From Verrucomicrobiota bacterium (GTDB taxonomy: Bacteria > Verrucomicrobiota > Kiritimatiellia > CAIQIC01 > Lenti-01), in the NCBI GenBank assembly GCA_022709625.1, contig JAKLIL010000034.1, forward strand, positions 1-11,290: a stretch of 11,290 nt of DNA, written 5' to 3'. Each line of letters opens with the position of its first letter. The first letter of the stretch is position 1. The translations under genes were made by a program, and so were the position numbers. Positions 1 through 6,721 of the stretch are shown piece by piece. The notes under the pieces were generated by a model, which had not been told where the DNA came from, did not search any database, and saw only the letters and a program-made list of their open reading frames with translations.

Positions 1-56
1 GCCGGGGCATGCGCCGCGCGCGCCTTTTTCAAATCGGCCCATGTCGACTTTGCCAT
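1..56 (-). CDS. N-terminal fragment of a gene downstream of nuoE; possibly an HndB-like ferredoxin or NuoF/HydB-like subunit
   Basis: Partial gene: only the first 18 codons are inside the window and it continues past base 1. On the minus strand an ATG at 56-54 opens a frame reading MAKSTWADLKKARAAHAP, with a GAGGTG-like ribosome binding site a few bases upstream. It starts 25 bp after the nuoE stop, so it is probably co-transcribed with it. A short start with a DLKKAR-type helix resembles the N-termini of HndB-type [2Fe-2S] proteins and some NuoF/HydB subunits that follow NuoE-like genes in NADH-linked hydrogenase operons. Eighteen residues are too few to decide. The existence of the gene is likely; its identity is inference from context. 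Confidence 0.55.
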   Translation of the reverse strand, partial: MAKSTWADLKKARAAHAP

Positions 57-81
57 CTCGCACCTCGCTTCCGCAACGGTC

Positions 82-567
82 CTACGCCTGGGCCCGGTAA
101 TGCGCCACGAGGTCCGCGACGTCTTCCTTCTTCAGGTTGCCGTGCATCGTGCCGTTGACCGCCAGTACCGGCGCCAGCCCGCAACAGCCCAGGCAACGCA
201 CCGCTTCCACCGAAAACAGCCCGTCGGGCGTCACCACGTTGAGCCCCACGCCGAGGATCTCCTCCAGTTCCTGGATCAGATCGTCGCCGCCCTTCAGATA
301 GCACGCCGTCCCCATGCACACCGCGATCTTGAATTTGCCCGGCCGCTTCAGCTTGAAGAAGTGGTAGAACGTCAGTACCCCGTAGACCTGCGCCAACGGA
401 ATCTTCAGCAAATCCGCCACCTGGAAGGCCACCGCGCGCGGCACGTAGCCGTAATGCCCCTGCACCCGGTGCAACACCATGATCAGATTGCCCGGCTGCT
501 TTTTCCAATGCTGGATGTATTTCTCGAGCTCCGGCGCCAATTTGACGTCCGCCTGTTCCGTACTCAC
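82..567 (-). CDS. nuoE: NuoE/HndA/HydC-like thioredoxin-fold [2Fe-2S] subunit
   Basis: This 161-residue protein matches the NuoE family: the 24-kDa subunit of complex I and the small subunit (HndA/HydC) of NAD(P)-linked [FeFe]-hydrogenases and some formate dehydrogenases. An N-terminal helical segment (about 10-70, including the family-typical GHYGYVPRAV and VYGVLTFYHFF) precedes a thioredoxin-like ferredoxin domain (about 78-160). The four expected [2Fe-2S] ligands are present with the normal C-x4-C and C-x3-C spacing: C84, C89, C125 and C129; C128 is an extra cysteine. It acts in the cytoplasm, passing electrons between a NuoF-like flavoprotein and the rest of the complex. The start is GTG at 567-565, supported by a strong GGAGGAA site (complement of 575-581) 7 bases upstream. 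No other complex I gene is in the window and it faces rex, which favours a hydrogenase-type complex over respiratory complex I; that choice is inference. Confidence 0.93.
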   Translation of the reverse strand: MSTEQADVKLAPELEKYIQHWKKQPGNLIMVLHRVQGHYGYVPRAVAFQVADLLKIPLAQVYGVLTFYHFFKLKRPGKFKIAVCMGTACYLKGGDDLIQELEEILGVGLNVVTPDGLFSVEAVRCLGCCGLAPVLAVNGTMHGNLKKEDVADLVAHYRAQA

Positions 568-680
568 GTTTGGGTTCCTCCGCTCCGGAAATAAAATTGG
601 CAGAACGATAAATTAAAGCTTTGAAAAAACAAGGGAAATCCAATATGGATTTTCATTAAATCGATGAAGTTCGTATTTTT

Positions 681-698
681 ATTTGAAAGAATTCACAT
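681..698. promoter_or_regulatory. Probable Rex operator (ROP site) in the rex/nuoE divergent spacer
   Basis: The 18-mer ATTTGAAAGAATTCACAT is an inverted repeat, TTTGAA-N4-TTCACA with an A/T outer pair, and differs from a perfect palindrome by one base per half. It closely resembles the known Rex consensus TTGTGAA-N4-TTCACAA: the right half TTCACA is exact. It ends 12 bases before the rex Shine-Dalgarno site and lies in an AT-rich island (about 590-760) in otherwise GC-rich DNA, where both divergent promoters must be. Binding here would block rex itself and probably the nuoE-side operon 114 bp away. A weaker palindrome, CTTTG-N6-CAAGG at 619-634, sits nearer nuoE and could be a second site, but it fits the consensus poorly. 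Confidence 0.7.
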
Positions 699-722
699 TA
701 TAGCGATAAAAGGAGTTTTAAT

Positions 723-1397
723 GTGAAAAAGACAATTGATTATTCCCAAAAAGAACTGATTCAGAGATTGGTTCGGTACAAAAACATTCTCCAGAAATTC
801 AAGTCGATGGGACTGTCCCGGGTGTTTTCCGACAATCTCGGGGATGCCGCCGGCATTTCCGCCGCGCTGGTCCGCAAGGATTTTTCGCTCTCCAAGCTCA
901 CGGTGGGCAACAAGCGGGGCGGCTATCCGATCGATGCGCTCCTGCAATGCCTCGATTCCATTCTGGGCATCCACGTCCTGCAGCGCATCGTCATCGTCGG
1001 CTGCGGCAAAATCGGCACCGCCTTGATGAACTACAAGGGATTTCCCAACGAAAACATCCAGGTGGCGGTGGGCTTCGACAACAACCCGGCGCGGATCAAT
1101 CCCGCCGCCGTCCCCGTGCCCATCCTGCCCGTCAGCCAACTGGCCGCCTTCGTCCGGGAAGAAAAAATCCAGGTCGCCGTGCTGGCGGTGCCGGAAAACG
1201 CCGCCGCCGGGATTCTGGACCAGCTCGCCGCCGCCGGCGTCCAGGGCGTCCTCAACTTCTCCCCCGTCCAGCTCAAGACGGGCTCGGCCCTCTTCGTCCA
1301 CAACATCAACATCGCCTTCGAAATCGAAAACCTGTTCTACTACGTGCGCTTCAACCAGCGCGCGGCGACCCCGCCGGGGTCAGGCATTAAGAATTAA
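723..1397 (+). CDS. rex: Redox-sensing transcriptional repressor Rex
   Basis: Rex represses fermentation, hydrogenase and respiratory genes and is released from DNA when the NADH/NAD+ ratio rises. The 224-residue protein has the family layout: an N-terminal winged helix (about 5-82), with the recognition region around ALVRKDF (49-55) and the RGGY turn (65-68), then a Rossmann NAD(H) domain from about 87 with G93-x-G95-xx-G98 in IVGCGKIG and the acidic residue D119 in GFDNNP at the end of the second strand. The C-terminal domain-swap helix is around 190-212. The start is GTG at 723, with AGGAG at 711-715 seven bases upstream; the ATG two bases earlier is followed at once by TGA. It is slightly longer than typical Rex (about 210-215 aa). 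Its last residues, GSGIKN, and stop codon are encoded by the inverted repeat of the adjoining transposase element, so the native tail may have been replaced. A Rex-like palindrome in its own leader suggests autoregulation. Confidence 0.95.
   Translation: MKKTIDYSQKELIQRLVRYKNILQKFKSMGLSRVFSDNLGDAAGISAALVRKDFSLSKLTVGNKRGGYPIDALLQCLDSILGIHVLQRIVIVGCGKIGTALMNYKGFPNENIQVAVGFDNNPARINPAAVPVPILPVSQLAAFVREEKIQVAVLAVPENAAAGILDQLAAAGVQGVLNFSPVQLKTGSALFVHNINIAFEIENLFYYVRFNQRAATPPGSGIKN
1367..1381. repeat. Short perfect palindrome at the outer edge of the RAYT left repeat
   Basis: GACCCCGCCGGGGTC forms a 6-bp stem with a 3-base loop. Its right half is the first part of the element's inverted repeat, whose outer end is GGGGTC; its left half lies in the rex coding region. 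RAYT transposases typically act on REP-like hairpins, so this may be a REP-type recognition structure. The other end of the element shows no matching hairpin, so a chance palindrome in GC-rich sequence remains possible. Confidence 0.4.
1375..1393 (+). repeat. Left inverted repeat of the RAYT element
   Basis: CGGGGTCAGGCATTAAGAA is repeated exactly, in inverted orientation, at 2467-2485 on the other side of the transposase gene: 19 of 19 bases. The match continues imperfectly inward (TTAAGAATTCGG here against TTAAGTTTTGG there, after a 2-base gap). It overlaps the last codons of rex. Confidence 0.9.
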
Positions 1398-2413
1398 GAA
1401 TTCGGCCGGTCCGCGCGGAGGGCGGCGGCCAAACGCTCTATCCGGCCCGCCAATTCCGGGTCCAGGGCCATGGCCGCCCGCAAGGCGGCCATCTGCTGCG
1501 ATGCCGCGGAGCCCGTGCCGAGACCCAGCCGGCCGGCGGCTTCCCGCTGGGTCAGCCCCCCGTTCCGGATCAGCATCAGCAGCGCGGCTCCCCGCGCCCG
1601 GTTGCGATAGCTGCGGCGCTTCAAATCGCCGGCTGGAACGCCGAATTCGTCGGCGACTTGCCGAAGGATTTTGGCGGAATCGATGGGGGTGTCCGCATGC
1701 CGGAAGCCGCTTTCCTTGGCGCCCGCTCCCGGTCCGTTTTGGCCGCCCAGGGCTTGACGCACCTGCGCCTGAAAGCGCTCGTCGCCCAAGCCCCAGCGCG
1801 TGTTCCGATAGGCGGCCTGCCACGCGGAATCGACCTGTTTCAGGCCTGCTTCGACAAACCGCCGGTATTCCGCGCGGCGCCGCTCCGCCTCGCCGGGAAT
1901 CAAGGCCAGCATGGGCCCTTCGTCCACGAATGGATAGGATGGCGCCAAACCGGCATATCCCCGGAAACTGCTCCAGGCGAATTTGCGCAGTTGCCCCACG
2001 CAATCCTTGGGCGGCACGGCGGGCGGATGGCTGGTCGCGACCGGATTCAAGTGGACATAGCGCGACAGGTTCAGCAAGTAGCGATCGCCCTGGACCGGCA
2101 CGGCCCCGTAACGTCCTTGCATCAAATGACCGGTCCGCTGGTGGCGGGCATTGAAGTACAAGGTGTAGGCCGTCTGCAGCCGCTGCATGAACGCGCCGAG
2201 GTTGGCTTGCGGGGTCTCCACCACCAGATGAAAGTGGTTGGACATCAGGCAAAACAGGTACAAGCGCACCCCGAGCGCAGCGACCGTTTCCTCCAGTTGG
2301 TCCACGAAACGCCGGTGATCCGCGTCGTCCATGAAGATCGGCGCCCGGTTCACGCCCCGTTGCGTCACGTGGTAGATTGCCCCCTCGAAATGGATGCGCG
2401 GTTTCCGTGCCAT
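1394..2413 (-). CDS. REP-associated tyrosine transposase (RAYT, Y1/TnpA_REP family)
   Basis: This 339-residue protein carries a Y1 HUH-type nuclease domain (about 5-130): the metal-binding HUH motif is NHFHLVV with H60 and H62, and the catalytic tyrosine is Y119 in SRYVHLNPV. The HLMQGRY stretch (96-102) is also typical. After a linker there is a C-terminal helical domain (about 244-315: KRRSYRNRARG, then LTQREAAGRLG) resembling the DnaA-type helix-turn-helix seen on many long RAYTs; it probably reads the repeat DNA. The open frame extends upstream to about 3109, but the family's usual start (MARKPRIHFEGAIYHVTQRG) is the ATG at 2413-2411, preceded by AAGGAA (complement of 2421-2426), so the longer version is rejected. 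Key catalytic residues are intact. Its TAA stop (1396-1394) overlaps the rex TAA (1395-1397) on the opposite strand. Confidence 0.92.
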   Translation of the reverse strand: MARKPRIHFEGAIYHVTQRGVNRAPIFMDDADHRRFVDQLEETVAALGVRLYLFCLMSNHFHLVVETPQANLGAFMQRLQTAYTLYFNARHQRTGHLMQGRYGAVPVQGDRYLLNLSRYVHLNPVATSHPPAVPPKDCVGQLRKFAWSSFRGYAGLAPSYPFVDEGPMLALIPGEAERRRAEYRRFVEAGLKQVDSAWQAAYRNTRWGLGDERFQAQVRQALGGQNGPGAGAKESGFRHADTPIDSAKILRQVADEFGVPAGDLKRRSYRNRARGAALLMLIRNGGLTQREAAGRLGLGTGSAASQQMAALRAAMALDPELAGRIERLAAALRADRPNS

Positions 2414-2466
2414 AGTGGAATTCCTTGTGCCACGGCCCAACGGCCCGCTCAAGCCAAAACTTAACT

Positions 2467-2485
2467 TTCTTAATGCCTGACCCCG
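2467..2485 (-). repeat. Right inverted repeat of the RAYT element
   Basis: The plus-strand sequence TTCTTAATGCCTGACCCCG is the exact reverse complement of 1375-1393. It lies 54 bp upstream of the transposase start codon and 42 bp upstream of the following secreted-protein gene, so it forms part of the regulatory region of both. Confidence 0.9.
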
Positions 2486-2493
2486 ATGCTGAA

Positions 2494-2521
2494 TTGACAC
2501 CGTTTCGAAGCCCGGTAGTGT
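2494..2521 (+). promoter_or_regulatory. Possible promoter for the secreted-protein gene, adjacent to the RAYT end
   Basis: A perfect -35 hexamer TTGACA (2494-2499) is followed after 16 bases by TAGTGT (2516-2521), a weak -10 match. The predicted transcription start would fall at or next to the ATG at 2528, giving a leaderless mRNA. That would fit the absence of a recognisable Shine-Dalgarno site before this ATG. The -10 is poor and this is tentative. Confidence 0.3.
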
Positions 2522-2527
2522 TGGGTC

Positions 2528-5500
2528 ATGGCCACCCGCCAGTTCAAGCATCGATGGGTTTCGATCTGGTTTGGTCTCTGGTTGGGGTGCGGCCAAACGC
2601 TCTGGGCCGGCGGCGGGGCGTTCAACGTCCTGGTCGTCGTCAACACCAACTCCGCCGATTCGATCGAGCTGGGCAACCACTACGCCGCCGTCCACGGGAT
2701 TCCGGACCACCACATTTGCCGAGTGGACATCGCCACCAATCTCGTTTCCGTCACATCCAACGAGTTCCGCAGCCTGCTGGTCGGCCCCATCACCAACCAT
2801 ATCGCCGTCAACGGCCTCGCCGGCCAAATCGATTTTCTCGTCCTCTGCCAGGATGTTCCCACCCGCGTGCGCAACGTGGAAGGAGTCGATTCCTCCTTGT
2901 TCTACGGATTCAAGAACGCGCCGGGCACCTACGACGACCCCTACGGTTGCAAGTTGCCCGCCTACACTTCCAACGCCTACTACCAGGCCGAACGCGCCTA
3001 CCGCTCCGTCGACGGCTGGAACGCCACCAACGGGTTCATCGCGTTCCATCTCGTCGCCTCGAATCTGGCCACCGCCAAACTCGTGGCCGACCGGGGCGCC
3101 GCGGCTCAATCATCCTTTCCGGCGGGCACCGCCTATCTTTTTTTCAACGGCGATGCGCCGCGGGGCGTCCGCGAACGCCTCTACGACCGCACCCAGTTCG
3201 CTTTCACCTCCTTGCCGGGTTTGCCGCTCGCCTGCGCAATCGCCCCGCGCTACACCGAACTGTCCGGGAAAACCAACGTGGTCGGCTTCCAAGACGGCTT
3301 TTGCTGCATTTCTCCCGTGGTCCGCACCAACAACGTCTGGCTGCCCGGCGCCTACGCCGACCACATGACCTCCTGCGGCGGCATGATTCCCGATCCCTGC
3401 TACGGCCAAGCGACCGTTCTCGACTGGATGGGCATCGGCGCGACGGCGTCCTATGGCACCGTGGACGAGCCCTGCGCCTACACCCAAAAATTTCCCGACC
3501 CGCTCCTCGGCTTTTATTATGCGCGCGGCTTCACCATCGGCGAGGCCTACGCCATGTCGATCGCCGCCCCCTATCAAGGGTTGTTCGCCGGCGACACGCT
3601 CGCCGCGCCTTTTGCCGCCGCTCCCATGCTGGCCGTCGCATCGCCGACCGCCTTCCAAATCGTCACGGCCAGCATCCCGGTACAGGTTTCCGCCCTGGCC
3701 CGCTCCAATGGCGCTCCCGCCGCCGCCCTCGATCTCTACCTCGACGGCCGGTTCCAGACCAATCTCGCCACCCTTGGGCCCACGCCCGGCAACGTCCTGT
3801 CCGTGACCGTCGCCGGCCGGACCAATTCCGCCACCGTCGCCGCCAACGCCACGCTCTTCGACGCCGTCGCCGCCTTGGCCGCCGCCGTGAATGCCGACTC
3901 CGGCCAAATCGTTTCCGCCGTCGCCCGCGGCGACCGGCTCGAACTGCTCTACGAAAACATCAACCACGCGGGCGACAACGTTCCCGTCGCCGCCGCCGTT
4001 TCGCAAGGAACCGCCGCTGTCCTTACTCTTGGCACGGGCCTTGCGGCCACCAGTCTCGTTCCCTCCATTTACCCCGCCCGCGAATACGTCGAACTGGCCG
4101 CCCATACCGCCGACGGGGCCAACGCGGGCGACACCATCACCAACATCGTGACCCTCGCCAACGGCGTGGCCGTCACCAGCGTCGTGGTTGCCGCGCAAGG
4201 CGAACAGCCCTCCGCATTGCTCGATCGCCTGATGAACGCCGTCAATTCCAATCCCGTCCTGATGGCCACCAACGGCGTGCGCTACGACCGCTTGTCCTAC
4301 CCACCCAACGATTCGGGCTGCTTCTTCGCCCGGCCCCCCGGCCCCGACGGCTGGAACATCCATCTGGACTATCGCATCGCGGCGATCAGCAACCACTCCG
4401 GACTGGTCACCAACTCCAGTTTCGCCAGCCGGTTCGACGACAACGCCGATGACCTCCGCTCCCGCGCCTCCGTCCTGTTCCACGTCGCACCGACCAACGG
4501 CGTGCTGGCCGTCGAAACCACCCTCGATACCACCGAGCTGGCGGACGGCATCCACACGCTGGATTTCATCGCCCGCGACGGCTCGGCCGTCGCCGCCCAG
4601 TCTCGCTTCACCCTTCCCTTGGTCGTTGGCAACGCCTCGCCTCAACTCGCCGTCCTCGGCACCAACGGCGCCGCCGTCGCCGACAACGAACCGCCCGACC
4701 CCGCCAAAGGCACGGATTTCGGGTCTTGCGAATGGGGCACCAGCCGCACGAACGTGCTCGCCATCCGCAATGCCGGCCAGATCCCCCTAACCATTGCCGG
4801 TTGGAGCACGAACGGAACCGGCGCCGCGGCCTTCCAATTCTCCGGCATTCCCGCCAGCGTGCCCGCGGGCAGCACCGCCGATTTCACCGTGGTCTTCGCT
4901 CCCGCCGCCACCGGCGTTTTCCAGGCCGCGCTCGCGTTCGCCAGCGATGCCGTGCTGCCGCAAACCAATATCCTCTTCGCCGGCACCGCCACGGCCCGCA
5001 GCCAAACCATCGATTTTCCGCCCATCGGCGACCAAGTGGCCACCAGCGTGGTCGCGCTGGCGGCGACGGCCTCGTCGGACCTCGCCGTGGAATTTGCCGT
5101 GGCCAACGGTCCCGCCGTCTTGGACGGCACCTCGTTGACATTCACCAATGTGGGCACCGTAAGCGTGGTGGCGTCGCAACCGGGCAACGGTTCCTGGCGG
5201 CAGGCCCCGGAGGTCACGAATACCTTCGCGATCGCCCAGGCGCCGGCCACCGTCGCACTGCTCGACCTCGCGCAGACCTACTCCGGAACCGCGCGAACGG
5301 TTTCCGCCACGACGGATCCGCCGAATCTCGCCATGGATTTCACCTACGATGGCCGTCCCGTCCCGCCAACCAATGCCGGCAACTACGCGGTCACGGGCAC
5401 GATCAACGAAATCCTCTATTCGGGCTCGGCCACCGGCCTGCTGACCGTCGCTCCCGCCCTGCTCACCGTGACCGCGGATCCGCAGCGCAAGGCCTACGGC

Positions 5501-6706
5501 ACGCCCAATCCGCCCCTGACGTTCACGTACGCCGGTTTCGTGGCCGGCGAAAACGCGTCGGCGCTGACGGCGGAACCGGTCGCCGCCACGACGGTCGACG
5601 AAACCACGCCGGTCGGCACGTATTCCAACGCCATCGCCGTGTCCGGCGGGCTGGCCACGAACTACGCCTTCCAATACGTGGCCGCCGATTTCACCGTGAC
5701 CGAGGCGATCACCGACCTGAAAATCACCGGTCTTGCCTCCGCCAGCAACGACGTCCAAGTGGTTTTCGGCCCGGTGGCAGCCGCTTGCTCCTACGGCTTG
5801 CTCTGCAGCGCCAGCCTGACAAACGCGGCGTGGAACTCCGTCACCTCGATGGTCGCGGAGGCGGCGGCCGAAAGCGCCACCCTCACCCATGCCGGCGGCG
5901 GCAGCGCGGATCTGGGCTACTACCGGATTGCCGGCCGCGCCGGCCCATCCAAGCAGGTGTGGGGATTCGCCAAGGTGGACAAACCCGGCAACGCCAAACT
6001 CGCCATGGTGGGCATTCCGTTCGCGACCGCCAGCCAGACGCTTGACAGCCTGATGGATCCGCTGCAGTTCTCCGGCCACCACATCTCGCCGGGTTCGGCC
6101 GACCAACTCATGGTCTGGGAACCCGCCACGCAGTCGTACCGGAACCTGGCGCTATTCGACGTGCGGACCTTCGGCGCGCAATACGCCTATTTGACGGGCT
6201 GGAAGGCCTACACGAACTTCAACTCCGGCGCCCCGTACGTGAATCCCGTGCTGCCGCCGGGCTCGGCGGTGTGGATCCGCGGCTCAACGGCGGACGACCG
6301 GCAGGTGGCGATAACCGGCGAAGCCATCTGGGCCGCGGCGGCCACCAACGCCATCGCCACAGGCCTGCAACTCGTGGCCAATCCCTTTTCGGAAACCGTC
6401 GGCCTGGGCGATCTCCAACTCCATGCGCACGGCACGGGCCACTATCTGTTGCCCGGAGCGGCCGACCAAATCATGGTCTGGAACGCGGGATCGCAAAGCT
6501 ACCTGAATCTGGCGCTGTACGACGTGGTCAGCTATTTCGGAACGAACTACGCCTATTTGACGGGCTGGCAGGCCTACACCAACTTCGGCTCCGGCGCGCC
6601 CTACGTGAGTCCCGCGCTCCCGCCGGGCCAAGGATTCTGGTACAAGGCCGTGAGCAACGGCTTCGACTGGGTGGAAGCCAACAAGTATCTCGATGCGCTG
6701 GAATAG
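2528..6706 (+). CDS. Large secreted TIGR03790-family protein with choice-of-anchor D, MBG-like and tandem C-terminal repeat modules
   Basis: A 1392-residue exported protein of unknown function. It begins with a signal peptide (basic start, hydrophobic WVSIWFGLWLG, likely cleavage after LWA near residue 27; LGC at 19-21 is only a weak lipobox). Residues about 30-362 match the TIGR03790 family (VLVVVNTNSADSIELGNHYA, ending GLFAGDTLAAPFA). Its late part, ADHMTSCGG (277-285) then GIGATASYGTVDEP, resembles the caspase-fold pattern of CHAT and C25 peptidases, with C283 at the expected nucleophile position, but I see no clear partner histidine. Then come Ig-like regions (about 365-703), a choice-of-anchor D-like domain (about 705-822), MBG-like domains (about 906-1060; the second, KAYGTPNPPLTFTYAGF, is clear), a linker ending LGYYRIAGRAG, and two C-terminal repeats. 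The ATG at 2528 is the first start after an in-frame TAG at 2516, but has no evident Shine-Dalgarno site. No PEP-CTERM or LPXTG anchor is visible. It probably acts outside the cytoplasm in adhesion, surface structure or polymer handling; that role is inference. Confidence 0.88.
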   Translation: MATRQFKHRWVSIWFGLWLGCGQTLWAGGGAFNVLVVVNTNSADSIELGNHYAAVHGIPDHHICRVDIATNLVSVTSNEFRSLLVGPITNHIAVNGLAGQIDFLVLCQDVPTRVRNVEGVDSSLFYGFKNAPGTYDDPYGCKLPAYTSNAYYQAERAYRSVDGWNATNGFIAFHLVASNLATAKLVADRGAAAQSSFPAGTAYLFFNGDAPRGVRERLYDRTQFAFTSLPGLPLACAIAPRYTELSGKTNVVGFQDGFCCISPVVRTNNVWLPGAYADHMTSCGGMIPDPCYGQATVLDWMGIGATASYGTVDEPCAYTQKFPDPLLGFYYARGFTIGEAYAMSIAAPYQGLFAGDTLAAPFAAAPMLAVASPTAFQIVTASIPVQVSALARSNGAPAAALDLYLDGRFQTNLATLGPTPGNVLSVTVAGRTNSATVAANATLFDAVAALAAAVNADSGQIVSAVARGDRLELLYENINHAGDNVPVAAAVSQGTAAVLTLGTGLAATSLVPSIYPAREYVELAAHTADGANAGDTITNIVTLANGVAVTSVVVAAQGEQPSALLDRLMNAVNSNPVLMATNGVRYDRLSYPPNDSGCFFARPPGPDGWNIHLDYRIAAISNHSGLVTNSSFASRFDDNADDLRSRASVLFHVAPTNGVLAVETTLDTTELADGIHTLDFIARDGSAVAAQSRFTLPLVVGNASPQLAVLGTNGAAVADNEPPDPAKGTDFGSCEWGTSRTNVLAIRNAGQIPLTIAGWSTNGTGAAAFQFSGIPASVPAGSTADFTVVFAPAATGVFQAALAFASDAVLPQTNILFAGTATARSQTIDFPPIGDQVATSVVALAATASSDLAVEFAVANGPAVLDGTSLTFTNVGTVSVVASQPGNGSWRQAPEVTNTFAIAQAPATVALLDLAQTYSGTARTVSATTDPPNLAMDFTYDGRPVPPTNAGNYAVTGTINEILYSGSATGLLTVAPALLTVTADPQRKAYGTPNPPLTFTYAGFVAGENASALTAEPVAATTVDETTPVGTYSNAIAVSGGLATNYAFQYVAADFTVTEAITDLKITGLASASNDVQVVFGPVAAACSYGLLCSASLTNAAWNSVTSMVAEAAAESATLTHAGGGSADLGYYRIAGRAGPSKQVWGFAKVDKPGNAKLAMVGIPFATASQTLDSLMDPLQFSGHHISPGSADQLMVWEPATQSYRNLALFDVRTFGAQYAYLTGWKAYTNFNSGAPYVNPVLPPGSAVWIRGSTADDRQVAITGEAIWAAAATNAIATGLQLVANPFSETVGLGDLQLHAHGTGHYLLPGAADQIMVWNAGSQSYLNLALYDVVSYFGTNYAYLTGWQAYTNFGSGAPYVSPALPPGQGFWYKAVSNGFDWVEANKYLDALE
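5999..6286 (+). repeat. First C-terminal repeat unit (residues 1158-1253)
   Basis: About 96 residues, starting LAMVGIPF and containing SADQLMVWEPATQSYRNLAL, AYLTGWKAYTNF, SGAPYV and LPPGSAVW. It pairs with the unit 366 nt downstream with no net insertion or deletion. In the best stretch (81 nt from 6182) 72 bases agree, including the first 21 in a row. Confidence 0.9.
6365..6652 (+). repeat. Second C-terminal repeat unit (residues 1280-1375)
   Basis: Starts LQLVANPF and contains AADQIMVWNAGSQSYLNLAL, AYLTGWQAYTNF, SGAPYV and LPPGQGFW. It is offset by exactly 366 nt (122 codons) from the first unit. The protein ends 17 residues after it, so the repeat pair forms the C-terminus and may be a binding or surface-retention module. 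Confidence 0.9.
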
Positions 6707-6721
6707 CCGGCGGAGCGCGCG

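Larger units (their letters stand above)
1375..2485 (-). mobile_element. RAYT/IS200-like element with 19-bp perfect inverted ends
   Basis: A candidate element of 1111 bp, consisting of two exact 19-bp inverted repeats around a single Y1-type transposase gene. No target-site duplication is visible outside the repeats, as expected for Y1 enzymes, which cut and join single strands and leave none. The exact outer limits are uncertain because conserved sequence could extend past the matching 19 bases. It sits between rex and an unrelated secreted-protein gene and touches the coding end of rex. Whether it is mobile, or a single-copy domesticated RAYT that maintains dispersed repeats, cannot be told from one copy. 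Confidence 0.75.

Noticed and set aside
683..711. rex promoter using TTGAAA (683-688) as -35 and ATAAAA (706-711) as -10
   Set aside because: It would place the transcription start downstream of the rex Shine-Dalgarno site at 711-715, which is inconsistent with its use.
1365..1400. Rho-independent terminator between rex and the transposase gene
   Set aside because: The GACCCCGCCGGGGTC hairpin is not followed by a T-run on either strand.
2414..3109. In-frame upstream extension of the transposase frame to 571 residues
   Set aside because: It runs antisense through the conserved TIGR03790 coding region, is low in recognisable sequence, and the family start is the ATG at 2413 with its own ribosome binding site.
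3110..4645. Long antisense open frame (511 codons) inside the secreted protein gene
   Set aside because: Gly/Val/Asp-rich shadow frame typical of GC-rich DNA; the plus-strand frame has clear domains and a signal peptide.
4726..6045. Arg/His-rich open frame on the plus strand in a second frame
   Set aside because: Composition is that of an out-of-frame reading of GC-rich codons; it overlaps the choice-of-anchor and MBG-like domains.
5999..6652. CRISPR or satellite-type repeat array
   Set aside because: There are only two copies, in coding frame, with a 122-codon period; it is a protein-domain duplication.
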